This document shows, in pieces, positions 54,530 through 62,903 of a stretch of DNA of 64,000 nucleotides. Numbering within the stretch: position 1 is the first letter of the stretch; each line of letters starts with the position of its first letter. Both the position numbers and the translations under genes were made by a program. The DNA comes from Canibacter sp052085365 (lineage in GTDB: Bacteria; Actinomycetota; Actinomycetes; Actinomycetales; Microbacteriaceae): NCBI GenBank assembly GCA_052085365.1, contig JBQDFP010000009.1, positions 21,017-85,016 on the forward strand, given 5' to 3'. Under the pieces are notes generated by a model, which made no database searches, was not told the DNA's origin, and saw nothing but the letters and a program-made list of their open reading frames with translations.

Positions 54530-55585
54530 GTGGACAACCAGCAGCCTGAACCTCTCACCTCCGATGAACTGCAGCAAGAAATCTCGCAGCTTATTGAACG
54601 GGCGGGGGTGACCCGTTCAACGAGTCTCGTGCGCCGTCTTATGCGAACCTCGGTTGCTCTGGGCACGGACGACCTTCCGAGGCTTGATTTAAAGATCGCG
54701 GCAGCAGCGCTTGAAGAAATGCACCGTGCCTTCCAAATTTTCGTGCCTTACGGCGACGTGCCGAAGGTCACCGTGTTTGGTTCCGCACGTACGAAAACAT
54801 TCGACCCGCTGTACCGGGCAGCCCACGATGTAGCGAAAAAGCTTGCTGATCAGGGGTGGATGGTGGTGACCGGCGCCGGACCCGGAATCATGGAGGCTGC
54901 GGCCCAGGGAGCCGGTCCGGAACTTTCGATTGGTGTGTCAATTCGGTTGCCGTTTGAAGAAGCGCCGAACGAATTCATTCAGCAGGACCCGAAACACGTG
55001 TCGATGAAATACTTTTTCACCCGCAAGCTCATGCTGATGAAAGAGTCAAAAGGTTTCGTTTGCCTCCCGGGTGGGTTCGGCACAATGGACGAAATGTTTG
55101 AACTCTTAACACTGCAACAAACTGGTAAAGCAGAGCCTGTGCCGATTGTGCTGCTAGACCGCCCAGGGGGAACCTATTGGTCGGGCCTTCGTGACTACGT
55201 CACCCGTGAACTCGCGGGCCTCGGCATGATTACCGCAAACGATCTCGATCGAATTCTTTTCACCCATTCTGAGGAAGCCGCGGTGCAAGAAATCCTCACC
55301 TTCTGGCATAACTATCGCTCCCTTCGCTGGGTTGATGATCGGCTCGTGTTTCGACTCAAACACACGCCTACTCCGCAAGAAATTGCGAGTCTCAACCGGA
55401 GATTTACAGACCTCCTCGAATCTGGCGAATTCACACTCAGCGAACCCCTTCCAGACGAAGTACGTGATGACGACGACCTAGAATCACCCCGAATTGTCTT
55501 CGTGCCCAAGCCCCGCCAAGTGGGGTCGCTGCATCGAATTATTCGCGCAATAAACAGTTTTCGAAGCGCAGGACCAGTAGCGTAG
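54530..55585 (+). CDS. LOG family protein (Rossmann nucleotide-binding)
   Basis: The 351-residue protein has VFGSARTKTF, GAGPGIMEAAAQGA and the catalytic loop LPGGFGTMDEMFELLT. LOG enzymes release free cytokinin from nucleotide precursors or act on other ribonucleotides; many bacterial members are uncharacterised. N- and C-terminal extensions of about 80 and 70 residues flank the core. GTG 54530 is six bases after a -10 box. Confidence 0.85.
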   Translation: MDNQQPEPLTSDELQQEISQLIERAGVTRSTSLVRRLMRTSVALGTDDLPRLDLKIAAAALEEMHRAFQIFVPYGDVPKVTVFGSARTKTFDPLYRAAHDVAKKLADQGWMVVTGAGPGIMEAAAQGAGPELSIGVSIRLPFEEAPNEFIQQDPKHVSMKYFFTRKLMLMKESKGFVCLPGGFGTMDEMFELLTLQQTGKAEPVPIVLLDRPGGTYWSGLRDYVTRELAGLGMITANDLDRILFTHSEEAAVQEILTFWHNYRSLRWVDDRLVFRLKHTPTPQEIASLNRRFTDLLESGEFTLSEPLPDEVRDDDDLESPRIVFVPKPRQVGSLHRIIRAINSFRSAGPVA

Positions 55586-55589
55586 ACAC
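55578..55589 (+). promoter_or_regulatory. -10-like box before trmB
   Basis: TAGCGT at 55578-55583 ends six bases before GTG 55590. It lies inside the last codons of the LOG gene, so this copy may be coincidental. Confidence 0.3.
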
Positions 55590-56342
55590 GTGATGAACGA
55601 GACAGAACAAGACCCGAGCCAGATTCCCTATCGTAGGCAAGTGTCGTTTGTGCGTCGTGGAGGACGTCTCACCAGTGGTCAGGAACGCGCGCTACGCGAT
55701 CTCGCACCGGAATATCTGATTACTGTTCCCCGTGACCGAGCCGCAACTAGTGTCGCACCCAATTTCACTGCAGACTTGAAGACATGGTTTGGGCGAACCG
55801 CACCGCTTACTGTGGAAATCGGCAGTGGCCAAGGGCACCAAATTGTGCATGCTGCGCAGCACGCGCCGGAACGGGACTTTCTTGCGCTAGAAGTATTCAC
55901 CGGGGGGCTTGCTCGTACCATGGTGCTTGCCGAGGAACACGACGTGCATAACCTACGCATGATCGAAGCAAACGCACCTGAAGTTCTCGAACATGTGCTC
56001 CCGGTTGGTTCAGTCGACGAATTGTGGATCTTCTTTCCAGACCCGTGGCACAAAGCTCGCCATCACAAACGCCGACTGATCACCCCAGCGTTTGCGGGCC
56101 TTGTCACACAAGCGCTCCGTCCCGGCGGTCTGATCCGCCTTGCAACAGACTGGGAAGATTACGCTGAGCAAATGCGTGACGTACTTGATGGTGCAGACGG
56201 CTTAAGACGGTGTTTTGACGGAGAGTGGGCTCCACGTTTCGACGGGAGAGTACTCACCGCCTTTGAACAAAAAGGGAAAGACAAAGGTCGTGAGATTCGT
56301 GACCTGACGTATTGCAGGGACGAGCATGACGCTACTTCCTAG
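55590..56342 (+). CDS. trmB: tRNA (guanine(46)-N7)-methyltransferase TrmB
   Basis: The 250-residue enzyme makes m7G46 in tRNA. Core motifs are VEIGSGQGHQIVHAA, IEANAPEVLEHVLP and the diagnostic IFFPDPWHKARHHKRRLI. GTG 55590 precedes an ATG at 55593, so the true start may be either. Its 3' end overlaps the next gene by 17 bases. Confidence 0.95.
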   Translation: MMNETEQDPSQIPYRRQVSFVRRGGRLTSGQERALRDLAPEYLITVPRDRAATSVAPNFTADLKTWFGRTAPLTVEIGSGQGHQIVHAAQHAPERDFLALEVFTGGLARTMVLAEEHDVHNLRMIEANAPEVLEHVLPVGSVDELWIFFPDPWHKARHHKRRLITPAFAGLVTQALRPGGLIRLATDWEDYAEQMRDVLDGADGLRRCFDGEWAPRFDGRVLTAFEQKGKDKGREIRDLTYCRDEHDATS

Positions 56343-57342
56343 CGACTCCGACAACAACAGTAACGGTGCTTCAGATCCCCAAGATGGTGTCGGACACTGG
56401 AATATCGACAGCGGTTCTGGACCACGACCAACCGGGGAATTCCATGTGCCCAACGCATGGATACCGGCGCTCCTGGTCTGCCTCGCGGCCCCTACTATGT
56501 TCGTGTTTCAACTCACGCCCGTGGCCTGGTTACTCATCCTGTTGGGACTTATTCTCTCCTTTACGTGGCAGCGGGAGGCGAAACAAAAACAACGGGCAGA
56601 ACTCCTGCAAAGCACCCCCGACCCACGAAGCCCAATATCGCTTATCCAAGTGTTTGGATATCAACGCAGTTTGAAACAGCCGGGGCTCACGCGTGACCTG
56701 TTCGTAATTTCTCTGGGAATGCTGATTGTTCACTCAATCCCGCTTCAAGCACAGCTCGATACCTGGTCGATGTTTCGATTCACCGTCGCGCTCGGTCTCG
56801 CAGTGCTTGTGCCGTACGTCATCTCTAAGAACCTGTACCGTGACCACGCCATCAAATTTCCATGGCGAGGCGAAGGACGCTGGGGAGTATGGCACTTCGC
56901 GTGGCTCGCATTTGTGTTGGTTGCGGCATGGCTGATCCTGCCCTGGTACTTCATTTCGAGCGGCGCATACCAAAACTGGCCAGAAGTCACGGATGCAAAC
57001 CTCATTGTGCGACTCTTCATCGGAGTTGGTGCGGTCGGAATATGGGATGAACTCTTCTTCATCTGCATCGTCTTTGCGTTGCTACGGCGGCACCTTCCAG
57101 ACTGGCAAGCGAACCTGCTTCAAGCGCTCGTGTTCGTGTCGTTCCTGTGGGAACTCGGGTACCAATCGTGGGGCCCGCTCTTGACCATTCCGTTTGCTTT
57201 GATTCAGGGGTATATTTTTAAGAAATCGAAGTCGTTGAGCTACGTAGTCACGGTGCACCTGCTGTTTGACGCATTCGTGTTTCTCGTACTCGTGCACGCT
57301 CATAACCCGGGCAGTATCGGTATCTTTCTCACCTCTCCGTAA
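56326..57342 (+). CDS. CPBP-like membrane protein, degenerate active site
   Basis: The 338-residue protein has a hydrophilic N-terminus, two early helices (about 45-80) and six more from residue 125, ending like a CPBP intramembrane protease. The usual EExxxR motif is reduced to WDELFF (single Glu242, no following Arg), the FxxxH helix lacks its His (FVSFLWELGY), and the last motif HLLFD (His311, Asp315) is kept. It is therefore probably a divergent or inactive member. AGGGA lies six bases before ATG 56326. Confidence 0.7.
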   Translation: MTLLPSDSDNNSNGASDPQDGVGHWNIDSGSGPRPTGEFHVPNAWIPALLVCLAAPTMFVFQLTPVAWLLILLGLILSFTWQREAKQKQRAELLQSTPDPRSPISLIQVFGYQRSLKQPGLTRDLFVISLGMLIVHSIPLQAQLDTWSMFRFTVALGLAVLVPYVISKNLYRDHAIKFPWRGEGRWGVWHFAWLAFVLVAAWLILPWYFISSGAYQNWPEVTDANLIVRLFIGVGAVGIWDELFFICIVFALLRRHLPDWQANLLQALVFVSFLWELGYQSWGPLLTIPFALIQGYIFKKSKSLSYVVTVHLLFDAFVFLVLVHAHNPGSIGIFLTSP

Positions 57343-57379
57343 TATCCTCGAAAACACCAGGACAAATTCGAAAGGCACT

Positions 57380-58777
57380 ATGAGCACCGACGTGACCACT
57401 GCAGACCCCAACTTCATTGATGCTCGGGTGTTTCCGTCTACTGCGCGCCGTGGACGCTCATGCGGCCAGCTCAAAATAGGCGGAATTCGCGCCACCGAAC
57501 TCATTCAACAGTTCGGTTCGCCTCTCTACATCATCGATGAGGACGAGGCGCGAGCTCGAGCAGTGGCAGCACGTGAAGCATTTGAGCGCGCAGCAGCGAA
57601 AATTGGCACCGAGGTGTCGGTTTATTATGCCGGCAAAGCCTTCCTCTGCGTAGAAGTAGCGAAATGGATGAACGACGAAGGTCTCAACATTGATGTTGCA
57701 AGTGGTGGTGAACTCGCAGTAGCGCTCGCCGCACAGGTTGACCCTGCACGAATCGGTTTTCACGGCAATAACAAATCGGTGGCAGAAATCGAGCGTGCGG
57801 TCGCTGCGGGTGTGGGAACCATTATTGTCGACAGTGAGATCGAGATCGAAAGGGTGGCCTCGGCGGCCGCAACGGCAGGAGCGCAGCAGAAGGTGCGTTT
57901 GCGCGTCAATAGTGGGGTGCATGCATCAACACATGACTATCTTGCTACCGCACACGAAGACCAAAAGTTTGGAATGCCACTGGCAGACGCACCCCGACTG
58001 GTGCGCCAGATTACTGAAGAGTCCAGCCTCGATTTCCGAGGCTTACACTGCCACATCGGCTCACAAATCTTCGCTACCGATGGGTTTAGGGAATCAGCCC
58101 GCAGGCTGCTTTCCGTGTATAAAGAACTCGCTGGAATTACTGGTTCAGCGATCCCCGAACTCAACCTTGGTGGCGGGTTTGGTATTGCCTACCTGCCCAG
58201 CGAAGCAGATGATGTGCCAACGTTTACCCAGGTTGCTGAAGAAATCACGACGATTGTGGCTGAAGTCAGTGCCGAATTCGGACTTCAGGTTCCGCGACTG
58301 GCATTTGAACCCGGTAGGTCAATTATTGGTCCTGCTGGGGTCACTCTGTATTCGGTCGGCACCGTCAAGCCTGTTTCCTTGACCGGCAGTGACCAGGCTG
58401 ACACAGGCGACTCAGCACACGAGCGGCTGTATGTCAGTGTTGATGGAGGAATGAGCGATAACTCGCGTCCGGCACTGTACCACGCTGCCTATCACGCACG
58501 AATCGCGAACCGTCGAAGCGATGCTGAGTCCGCATTAGCTCGAGTCGTAGGTAAACATTGCGAATCAGGCGACATCGTCGTGTATGAAGAATATTTGCCA
58601 GCCGACGTCGAACCAGGGGACGTGATCGCGGTCGCCTCGACTGGTGCCTACTGTTGGTCACTGTCGAGTAACTATAACTATGTGCCACGACCTCCAGTGG
58701 TTGCCGTGCGAGCCGGTTCAGCTCGTATGATTGTGCGGGGTGAAACAGAAGAAGAGCTTCTCGCAAAAAGCGTGTAG
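57380..58777 (+). CDS. lysA: Diaminopimelate decarboxylase
   Basis: The 465-residue PLP enzyme makes lysine from meso-diaminopimelate. Lys86 in YYAGKAF binds PLP, GLHCHIGSQI and GGGFGIAY are the barrel loops, and the C-terminal CESGDIV segment supplies the catalytic Cys. The N-terminus with FPSTARRGRSCGQLKIGG is typical of actinobacterial LysA. GAAAGG precedes ATG 57380; the frame is open further upstream within the previous gene. No other lysine gene is adjacent. Confidence 0.93.
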   Translation: MSTDVTTADPNFIDARVFPSTARRGRSCGQLKIGGIRATELIQQFGSPLYIIDEDEARARAVAAREAFERAAAKIGTEVSVYYAGKAFLCVEVAKWMNDEGLNIDVASGGELAVALAAQVDPARIGFHGNNKSVAEIERAVAAGVGTIIVDSEIEIERVASAAATAGAQQKVRLRVNSGVHASTHDYLATAHEDQKFGMPLADAPRLVRQITEESSLDFRGLHCHIGSQIFATDGFRESARRLLSVYKELAGITGSAIPELNLGGGFGIAYLPSEADDVPTFTQVAEEITTIVAEVSAEFGLQVPRLAFEPGRSIIGPAGVTLYSVGTVKPVSLTGSDQADTGDSAHERLYVSVDGGMSDNSRPALYHAAYHARIANRRSDAESALARVVGKHCESGDIVVYEEYLPADVEPGDVIAVASTGAYCWSLSSNYNYVPRPPVVAVRAGSARMIVRGETEEELLAKSV

Positions 58778-58856
58778 CCAACCCTCTTCAGAGCGGACAC
58801 CATCGTTGGTTTGGCGTACGTAACTCTGTTGACCCCGACGATAAGTCGAACTTAGG

Positions 58857-59291
58857 TTACTTGATCCACCGGTGATTCATCGGGTATCGGTATGATCCGC
58901 CTGCTTTAACTTTCATTCCTCCGCGGATTGAAAAAATAATGTTGACGATGATGATTGCCCAGATCACTAACGTCGACAGGATCCAAGAGATCAGTCCGAT
59001 AACGGGTACGAAGCTGAGCACAATATTGACAATATTCAAAATAATGACCAGGCCGGCGACGTTAATCGTCCAGTTCAAGGCTTCTTTGCTTTCTGCTGCA
59101 ACGCGAGGACCTCGGTCTTTGAACACTAGGAAAATGATGAGTGCTGGCAACACTAAAATGATGTTGAGGAAGTGGGAGAGCATTGCCCACTGGGCATCGT
59201 CTGCAGCGCTTAATGGTGCGCTCGCTGCTGCGGCCGGCTGAGCTGCACTGGCGGGGTTCTCGGGCTGTGGCTGCGAATTGGCGTCAGTCAT
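58857..59291 (-). CDS. DUF4870 family membrane protein
   Basis: The 144-residue protein has a Pro/Ala-rich N-terminus, then DDAQWAMLSHFLNIILVLPALIIFLVF, RVAAESKEALNWTINV and two further helices, a pattern typical of DUF4870. The function is unknown. AAAGG lies seven bases before ATG 59291; ATG 59297 is too close to it. It converges on lysA. Confidence 0.85.
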   Translation of the reverse strand: MTDANSQPQPENPASAAQPAAAASAPLSAADDAQWAMLSHFLNIILVLPALIIFLVFKDRGPRVAAESKEALNWTINVAGLVIILNIVNIVLSFVPVIGLISWILSTLVIWAIIIVNIIFSIRGGMKVKAGGSYRYPMNHRWIK

Positions 59292-59465
59292 GATCATGCC
59301 TTTCAAGTCGTGGGTACGGGTCACTTGTGAGGGGGGCACCGTAATTTGTAGTTGAGCAGATACCGCTCACAAACGGCTCACGCGGTCCAATACCGAAGAA
59401 ATCTAAGCTGGTTGAATTTGGCGGAATGTCAGACTGGTTTGGCAAAGGGCATTGGAGGGGACGCA

Positions 59466-60006
59466 ATATCGATACCTGAATACACTCACGCGCTGGCAGA
59501 AGCGACGAGGCACGGCTGGGGGTCCTCGCAGCGTACGGTGTGACGTGGCTAGTGTGCGCAGTATTTTGGCGCAGGGCAAGCCCACGCACAGCTGCCTACG
59601 CGACCCTGTTCCAGCGGATGCTTGCAGTACCGCTCGCGGTGGGCCTAACTGCGTTGACCGGCCAGAGCCGGAAGGAATGAATACGCTTTCTGTATTGCTC
59701 AGCGCTGGACAACTGCTTGCATTGCCGCTGGTAATCTACCTCGTTGCGTCGCGCCGCTACACTTTGGTACCGCTTGGGACGGCGATTGTGCTCGTGGTGC
59801 ATTTTGCACCGTACTCATGGCTGTACGCGACGCCGCTCTACCTGATAATGGGTGCTGCCGTGGCTATCGAAGTTACGGCAGCGATGGGCGTTGAAATTCG
59901 AGCCAAGCTACCAGAGGAACAACGATCTGTAGTTCAGGCCGGACGTGCAAGCCTGGTCACCGGTGTCGTACTCACTGTGAGTGCTGTTGTAGCCCTATTT
60001 TTATAG
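59466..60006 (+). pseudogene. Frameshifted small membrane-protein gene (DUF7010-like)
   Basis: Three frames together spell a single family-like protein of about 180 residues. Frame A gives IPEYTHALAEATRHGW up to about 59520; frame B gives GVLAAYGVTWLVCAVFW to a TGA at 59678-59680; frame C starts at ATG 59677 with MNTLSVLLSAGQLLALPLV and runs to 60006, including HFAPYSWLYATPLYLIMG. The A-B break falls on five G at 59518-59522, where a sixth G would restore the frame. The expected start, seven bases after GGAGG, reads ATA (59466-59468). The ATGA at 59677 leaves a coupled downstream ORF of 109 residues as an alternative. The family name is uncertain. Confidence 0.6.
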
Positions 60007-60366
60007 GTTGCGCTCCATTGTGAGCGGCCTCATGATTTCGATTTTTTGTTGCCTCAAGTTCCAAAAGCTGACCCGAATATAGTTCTCGTAAGTGAGTCGG
60101 TATGTGGCTTGAGGAACAGCAGTTACGTCCGAAACCACGTGTTCATAAAAGAACGGGATAATGGTGCCGCCAGGAAACCTCAGCACAGATCTGAGAGTGG
60201 CTGCGACGCCGAGTTCCTGAGTACCTGCAGTTCAGTCCATAAGTTGTGTTGCGGGAAGAGTTCGCTGCTCACCGTATCGCGCTCGAGGTGACCTACGTGT
60301 CTTGAGGCTCTCGCACCGTATATGTAGCGTTGCATGCAACTTACTGCGCAGTATGTGTAACTCATC
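60001..60366 (-). pseudogene. Possible degraded gene of unknown family
   Basis: Two overlapping minus-strand frames look protein-like when joined. One (60180-60366) ends HNLWTELQVL...LSDLC; the other, open from about 60230 to 60001, reads ELGVAATLRSVLRFPGGTII and then PFFYEHVVSDVTAVPQATYR. They overlap at 60180-60230, where a frameshift could join them. Neither has a good start. I do not recognise the family, and this may be chance. Confidence 0.3.
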
Positions 60367-60408
60367 ACTTAGAAAGTAAGCCACACGACTTCAGAAGGGT
60401 TGCCAAAG

Positions 60409-60519
60409 ATGTCAACGGAAAGTCAACTTGATGCGAGACTGAGCGAGCTTGACGACAAAGCTCGCCATTCCTGGTTGGGCCAGCGCTGTATACCCTTGAC
60501 GCTGATAAATATGTTGTGA
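60409..60519 (+). CDS. Short ORF, possible gene remnant
   Basis: ATG 60409 follows AGAAGGG and opens 36 codons beginning MSTESQLDARLSELDDKARH. The amphipathic sequence looks like a real protein N-terminus, but the frame ends at 60519, over the cassette promoter. It could be the 5' end of a deleted gene or a leader peptide. No family is recognised. Confidence 0.3.
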   Translation: MSTESQLDARLSELDDKARHSWLGQRCIPLTLINML

Positions 60520-60540
60520 CACTATTAGGACCGGTCCAAA
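60496..60540 (+). promoter_or_regulatory. Candidate promoter with overlapping palindromic operator
   Basis: TTGACG at 60496-60501 and CACTAT at 60520-60525 (18-base spacing) could form a promoter. TTAGGACCGGTCCAAA at 60525-60540 is a near-perfect palindrome around a central CG and would cover the start site, so a bound repressor would block transcription. Its form resembles LacI- or GntR-family operators; no regulator gene is present in the window. Confidence 0.5.
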
Positions 60541-60613
60541 GATAAGTGACAGAGGTACTACGTCATGTCGGATCGATACAGTCGTCTTGCTACACGATGA
60601 GGTGGAGTTCAAA

Positions 60614-61609
60614 TTGAAGGCACACAAGAATCGACTTACAAAGCTCGGTCTCGCCGGAATAATGGCAGTTGGCGCGCTGGTGCTCACCGCGTGTTCGGGA
60701 GGTCCCGCAGGCGCAGGTGGAGAATCTGGCGGTGAACAGCTAGATGAGCTGAGGGTTGCCTTCGTGACCCACGCTCCTCCTGGTGATACCTATTGGGACA
60801 TTCAGCGAAGTGGCGCCGAGTCTGCTGCCGAGCGTAACGGTATAGAACTGTTGTACAGCTCTGACCCTGAAGGAGCGAAGCAAGCACAGCTCGTTGAGCA
60901 AGCAATCGATCAGAACGTGGACGGAATCGTCGTTTCACTGTCAAAACCAGATGCACTCTCTGGCGCTATCAAAAAAGCGCTAGACGCGGGAATTCCAGTG
61001 TTTAGTGAAGACGCTGGAATGAATGACTACGAAGACCTCGGAATACTTGGCCACGTCGGTCAGGATGAGTTCGTGGCGGGCCAGGCTGTCGGGACACAGC
61101 TCAACGAAGAGGACGCTAAACGCATCGTTTGTGTCATTCAAGAACAGGGACACGTGGGGCTTGAATCACGTTGTGAAGGCGTTGCAGACACTTTTGAAGG
61201 CGACTCGGAACTTCTCTACGTTCAGGGTACAGACATGACGAACGTGTCTTCGACGATCAGTTCTAAACTTCAAACCAACAGCGACATTGATTTTGTTGTG
61301 ACGCTAGCGGCTCCTATCGCGATGACTGCCCTCGATTCGATACAAGATGCCGGTAGTAGCGCTAAACTCGCCACCTTTGATGTGAACGACGAGGTATTCC
61401 AAGAACTGCAAGATGGAAATATTGTTTTCGCAAATGACCAGCAGCCCTGGCTCATGGCGTACACCGCAATCGAAGCGGTGAGACATTACCATGATGGTGG
61501 ATTCAAGCTCGGGGGAGGGCAGCCAGTTCTCACCGGACCTTCGATTATTACGCAGGAAAATCTGGATGCGGTATCTCCACAATTCGACGAAGACAGCGAT
61601 AGTGAGTAA
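60614..61609 (+). CDS. Sugar ABC transporter substrate-binding lipoprotein
   Basis: The 331-residue protein is a Peripla_BP_4-type sugar-binding protein. A signal peptide with lipobox VLTA-Cys27 is followed by a Gly/Ser-rich linker and a two-lobe fold with LRVAFVTHAPPGDTYW, VDGIVVSLSKPDAL, GILGHVGQDEFVAG and TFDVNDEVFQELQ. GGAG lies six bases before TTG 60614; an in-frame ATG at 60587 would put non-typical residues before the signal peptide. No permease or ATPase gene is nearby, so transport would need a partner elsewhere. Confidence 0.88.
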   Translation: MKAHKNRLTKLGLAGIMAVGALVLTACSGGPAGAGGESGGEQLDELRVAFVTHAPPGDTYWDIQRSGAESAAERNGIELLYSSDPEGAKQAQLVEQAIDQNVDGIVVSLSKPDALSGAIKKALDAGIPVFSEDAGMNDYEDLGILGHVGQDEFVAGQAVGTQLNEEDAKRIVCVIQEQGHVGLESRCEGVADTFEGDSELLYVQGTDMTNVSSTISSKLQTNSDIDFVVTLAAPIAMTALDSIQDAGSSAKLATFDVNDEVFQELQDGNIVFANDQQPWLMAYTAIEAVRHYHDGGFKLGGGQPVLTGPSIITQENLDAVSPQFDEDSDSE

Positions 61610-61711
61610 ATCCACAAGCTGAGGATCGAAGCGTAACAAGTCCCGTCTGGCAAACAATTCCAATTGTCGCCCTGCCATGAGGCGGAGGTAGATCTTAGGG
61701 AAGGCGTAGCA

Positions 61712-62764
61712 ATGACGACGTTCATGGATACTTTGGTTTTCCACACGGAAGGACTGCGCCACGAGCAAAGACCAATTCCCGAGCATACGGATGGTGAGGT
61801 GCTGCTGAGGGTGGATTTTTGCGGGATCTGTGGGAGTGATCTTCATGCCGCAGAACCAGATTTTAGGGACGGCACTGTCATGGGCCATGAAATTTCCGGA
61901 ACGATCTTGGATGTCGGAAGCAAAGTGTCCGGGTTTGACCGTGGAGACCACGTGGTAGTGAATCCGAATGGAGCATGGTGTGGTAAGTGCCGGGAATGTC
62001 GACAGGGAGCCGTCAATTTGTGCCCTGATATTTGGAATCATTCAGTCGGCCTTGCTGCAGATGGCGGGCTAGCACCCTTCGTTGCTCTTCCCGCAAGAAT
62101 GCTAAGAAAAATCTCAACAGAAGTCCCTCTCGCTGAGGCTGCGCTTGTGGAGCCTGCTGCAGTGGCACTACGGGCGGTGCACAATTCCGGCATTTCGCTT
62201 GCAGAAGACGCCATTGTCTTTGGCGGCGGTCCGATCGGCTTACTCGTAACGATGATGTTGCGGGCGTCAGGAGCATCCCAAATTACGGTTGTGGAGCCTT
62301 CAGACATTCGGCGCCAGAAGGCATTAGAACTTGGTGCTGATCGAGTGTTTAATCCATTTGAGGATGAAGATCTCAACGAATTTTTAGAAGATCGACGTCC
62401 AAAGTTCGGGTTTGAATGCTCGGGAGTAGCTGAGCTGGTTAGTACCGCGGTATCAGTCTTACCCCCTCGAGGCGTGCTGACTGTAACGGGGTTGAGTCGA
62501 CGTTCCCCATTTTTTGAATCCGCTGAGCTGATCTTTAAAGAAATTACCCTCAAAGGAAGTTTTATTTACACGACCGAATTTGAAGAAGTAATTCGGTTAG
62601 TTGAGTCAGGAAGAATCGATGTTTCTCCTTTGATAACCGGGGTCTATCCTGTTGCACGAGCCAGTGAAGCTTTACACGCTTTGAGGGAAGCGCCAGATGC
62701 ATTAAAGATTCTCATAAGCGATCACCATATGGACGCATCCTCGACGAACGATGGCTGCGCGTAG
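61712..62764 (+). CDS. Zinc-dependent medium-chain dehydrogenase
   Basis: The 350-residue MDR enzyme has catalytic-zinc ligands in CGICGSDLHAAE and MGHEISGTI, and structural-zinc cysteines in WCGKCRECRQGAVNLC. The NAD-binding loop is GGGPIGLL. It groups with sorbitol, threonine and L-galactonate-type dehydrogenases; the substrate is not determined. GGGAAGG precedes ATG 61712. It is probably cotranscribed with the sugar-binding protein. Confidence 0.9.
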   Translation: MTTFMDTLVFHTEGLRHEQRPIPEHTDGEVLLRVDFCGICGSDLHAAEPDFRDGTVMGHEISGTILDVGSKVSGFDRGDHVVVNPNGAWCGKCRECRQGAVNLCPDIWNHSVGLAADGGLAPFVALPARMLRKISTEVPLAEAALVEPAAVALRAVHNSGISLAEDAIVFGGGPIGLLVTMMLRASGASQITVVEPSDIRRQKALELGADRVFNPFEDEDLNEFLEDRRPKFGFECSGVAELVSTAVSVLPPRGVLTVTGLSRRSPFFESAELIFKEITLKGSFIYTTEFEEVIRLVESGRIDVSPLITGVYPVARASEALHALREAPDALKILISDHHMDASSTNDGCA

Positions 62765-62903
62765 ATATTAAATGCGCCAACATGATGCTAACGCTTCAAA
62801 GAAGAAATCTAAGCGCTCGGACAGGTAATCCGTTAGAGCGGTCGCCGTGCAATGAGTGACCAAAATTAAAGCGTTGTGAAGACGAGTGAAATCAGGAGAG
62901 AGT

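Larger units (their letters stand above)
60007..60613. other. Gene-poor gap before the sugar cassette
   Basis: No intact gene is supported in this 607-base stretch. It holds the possible minus-strand remnant, a 36-codon ORF, a candidate promoter and a palindromic operator-like site. It separates the housekeeping region from the sugar cassette. Confidence 0.7.

Noticed and set aside
61654..61667. ACAATT-CC-AATTGT inverted repeat before the zinc dehydrogenase
   Set aside because: It is short and AT-rich, with no linked promoter; chance is a sufficient explanation.
61304..62041. 245-codon minus-strand ORF over the sugar-binding protein and dehydrogenase
   Set aside because: It is antisense to two well-supported genes and has no domain signature.
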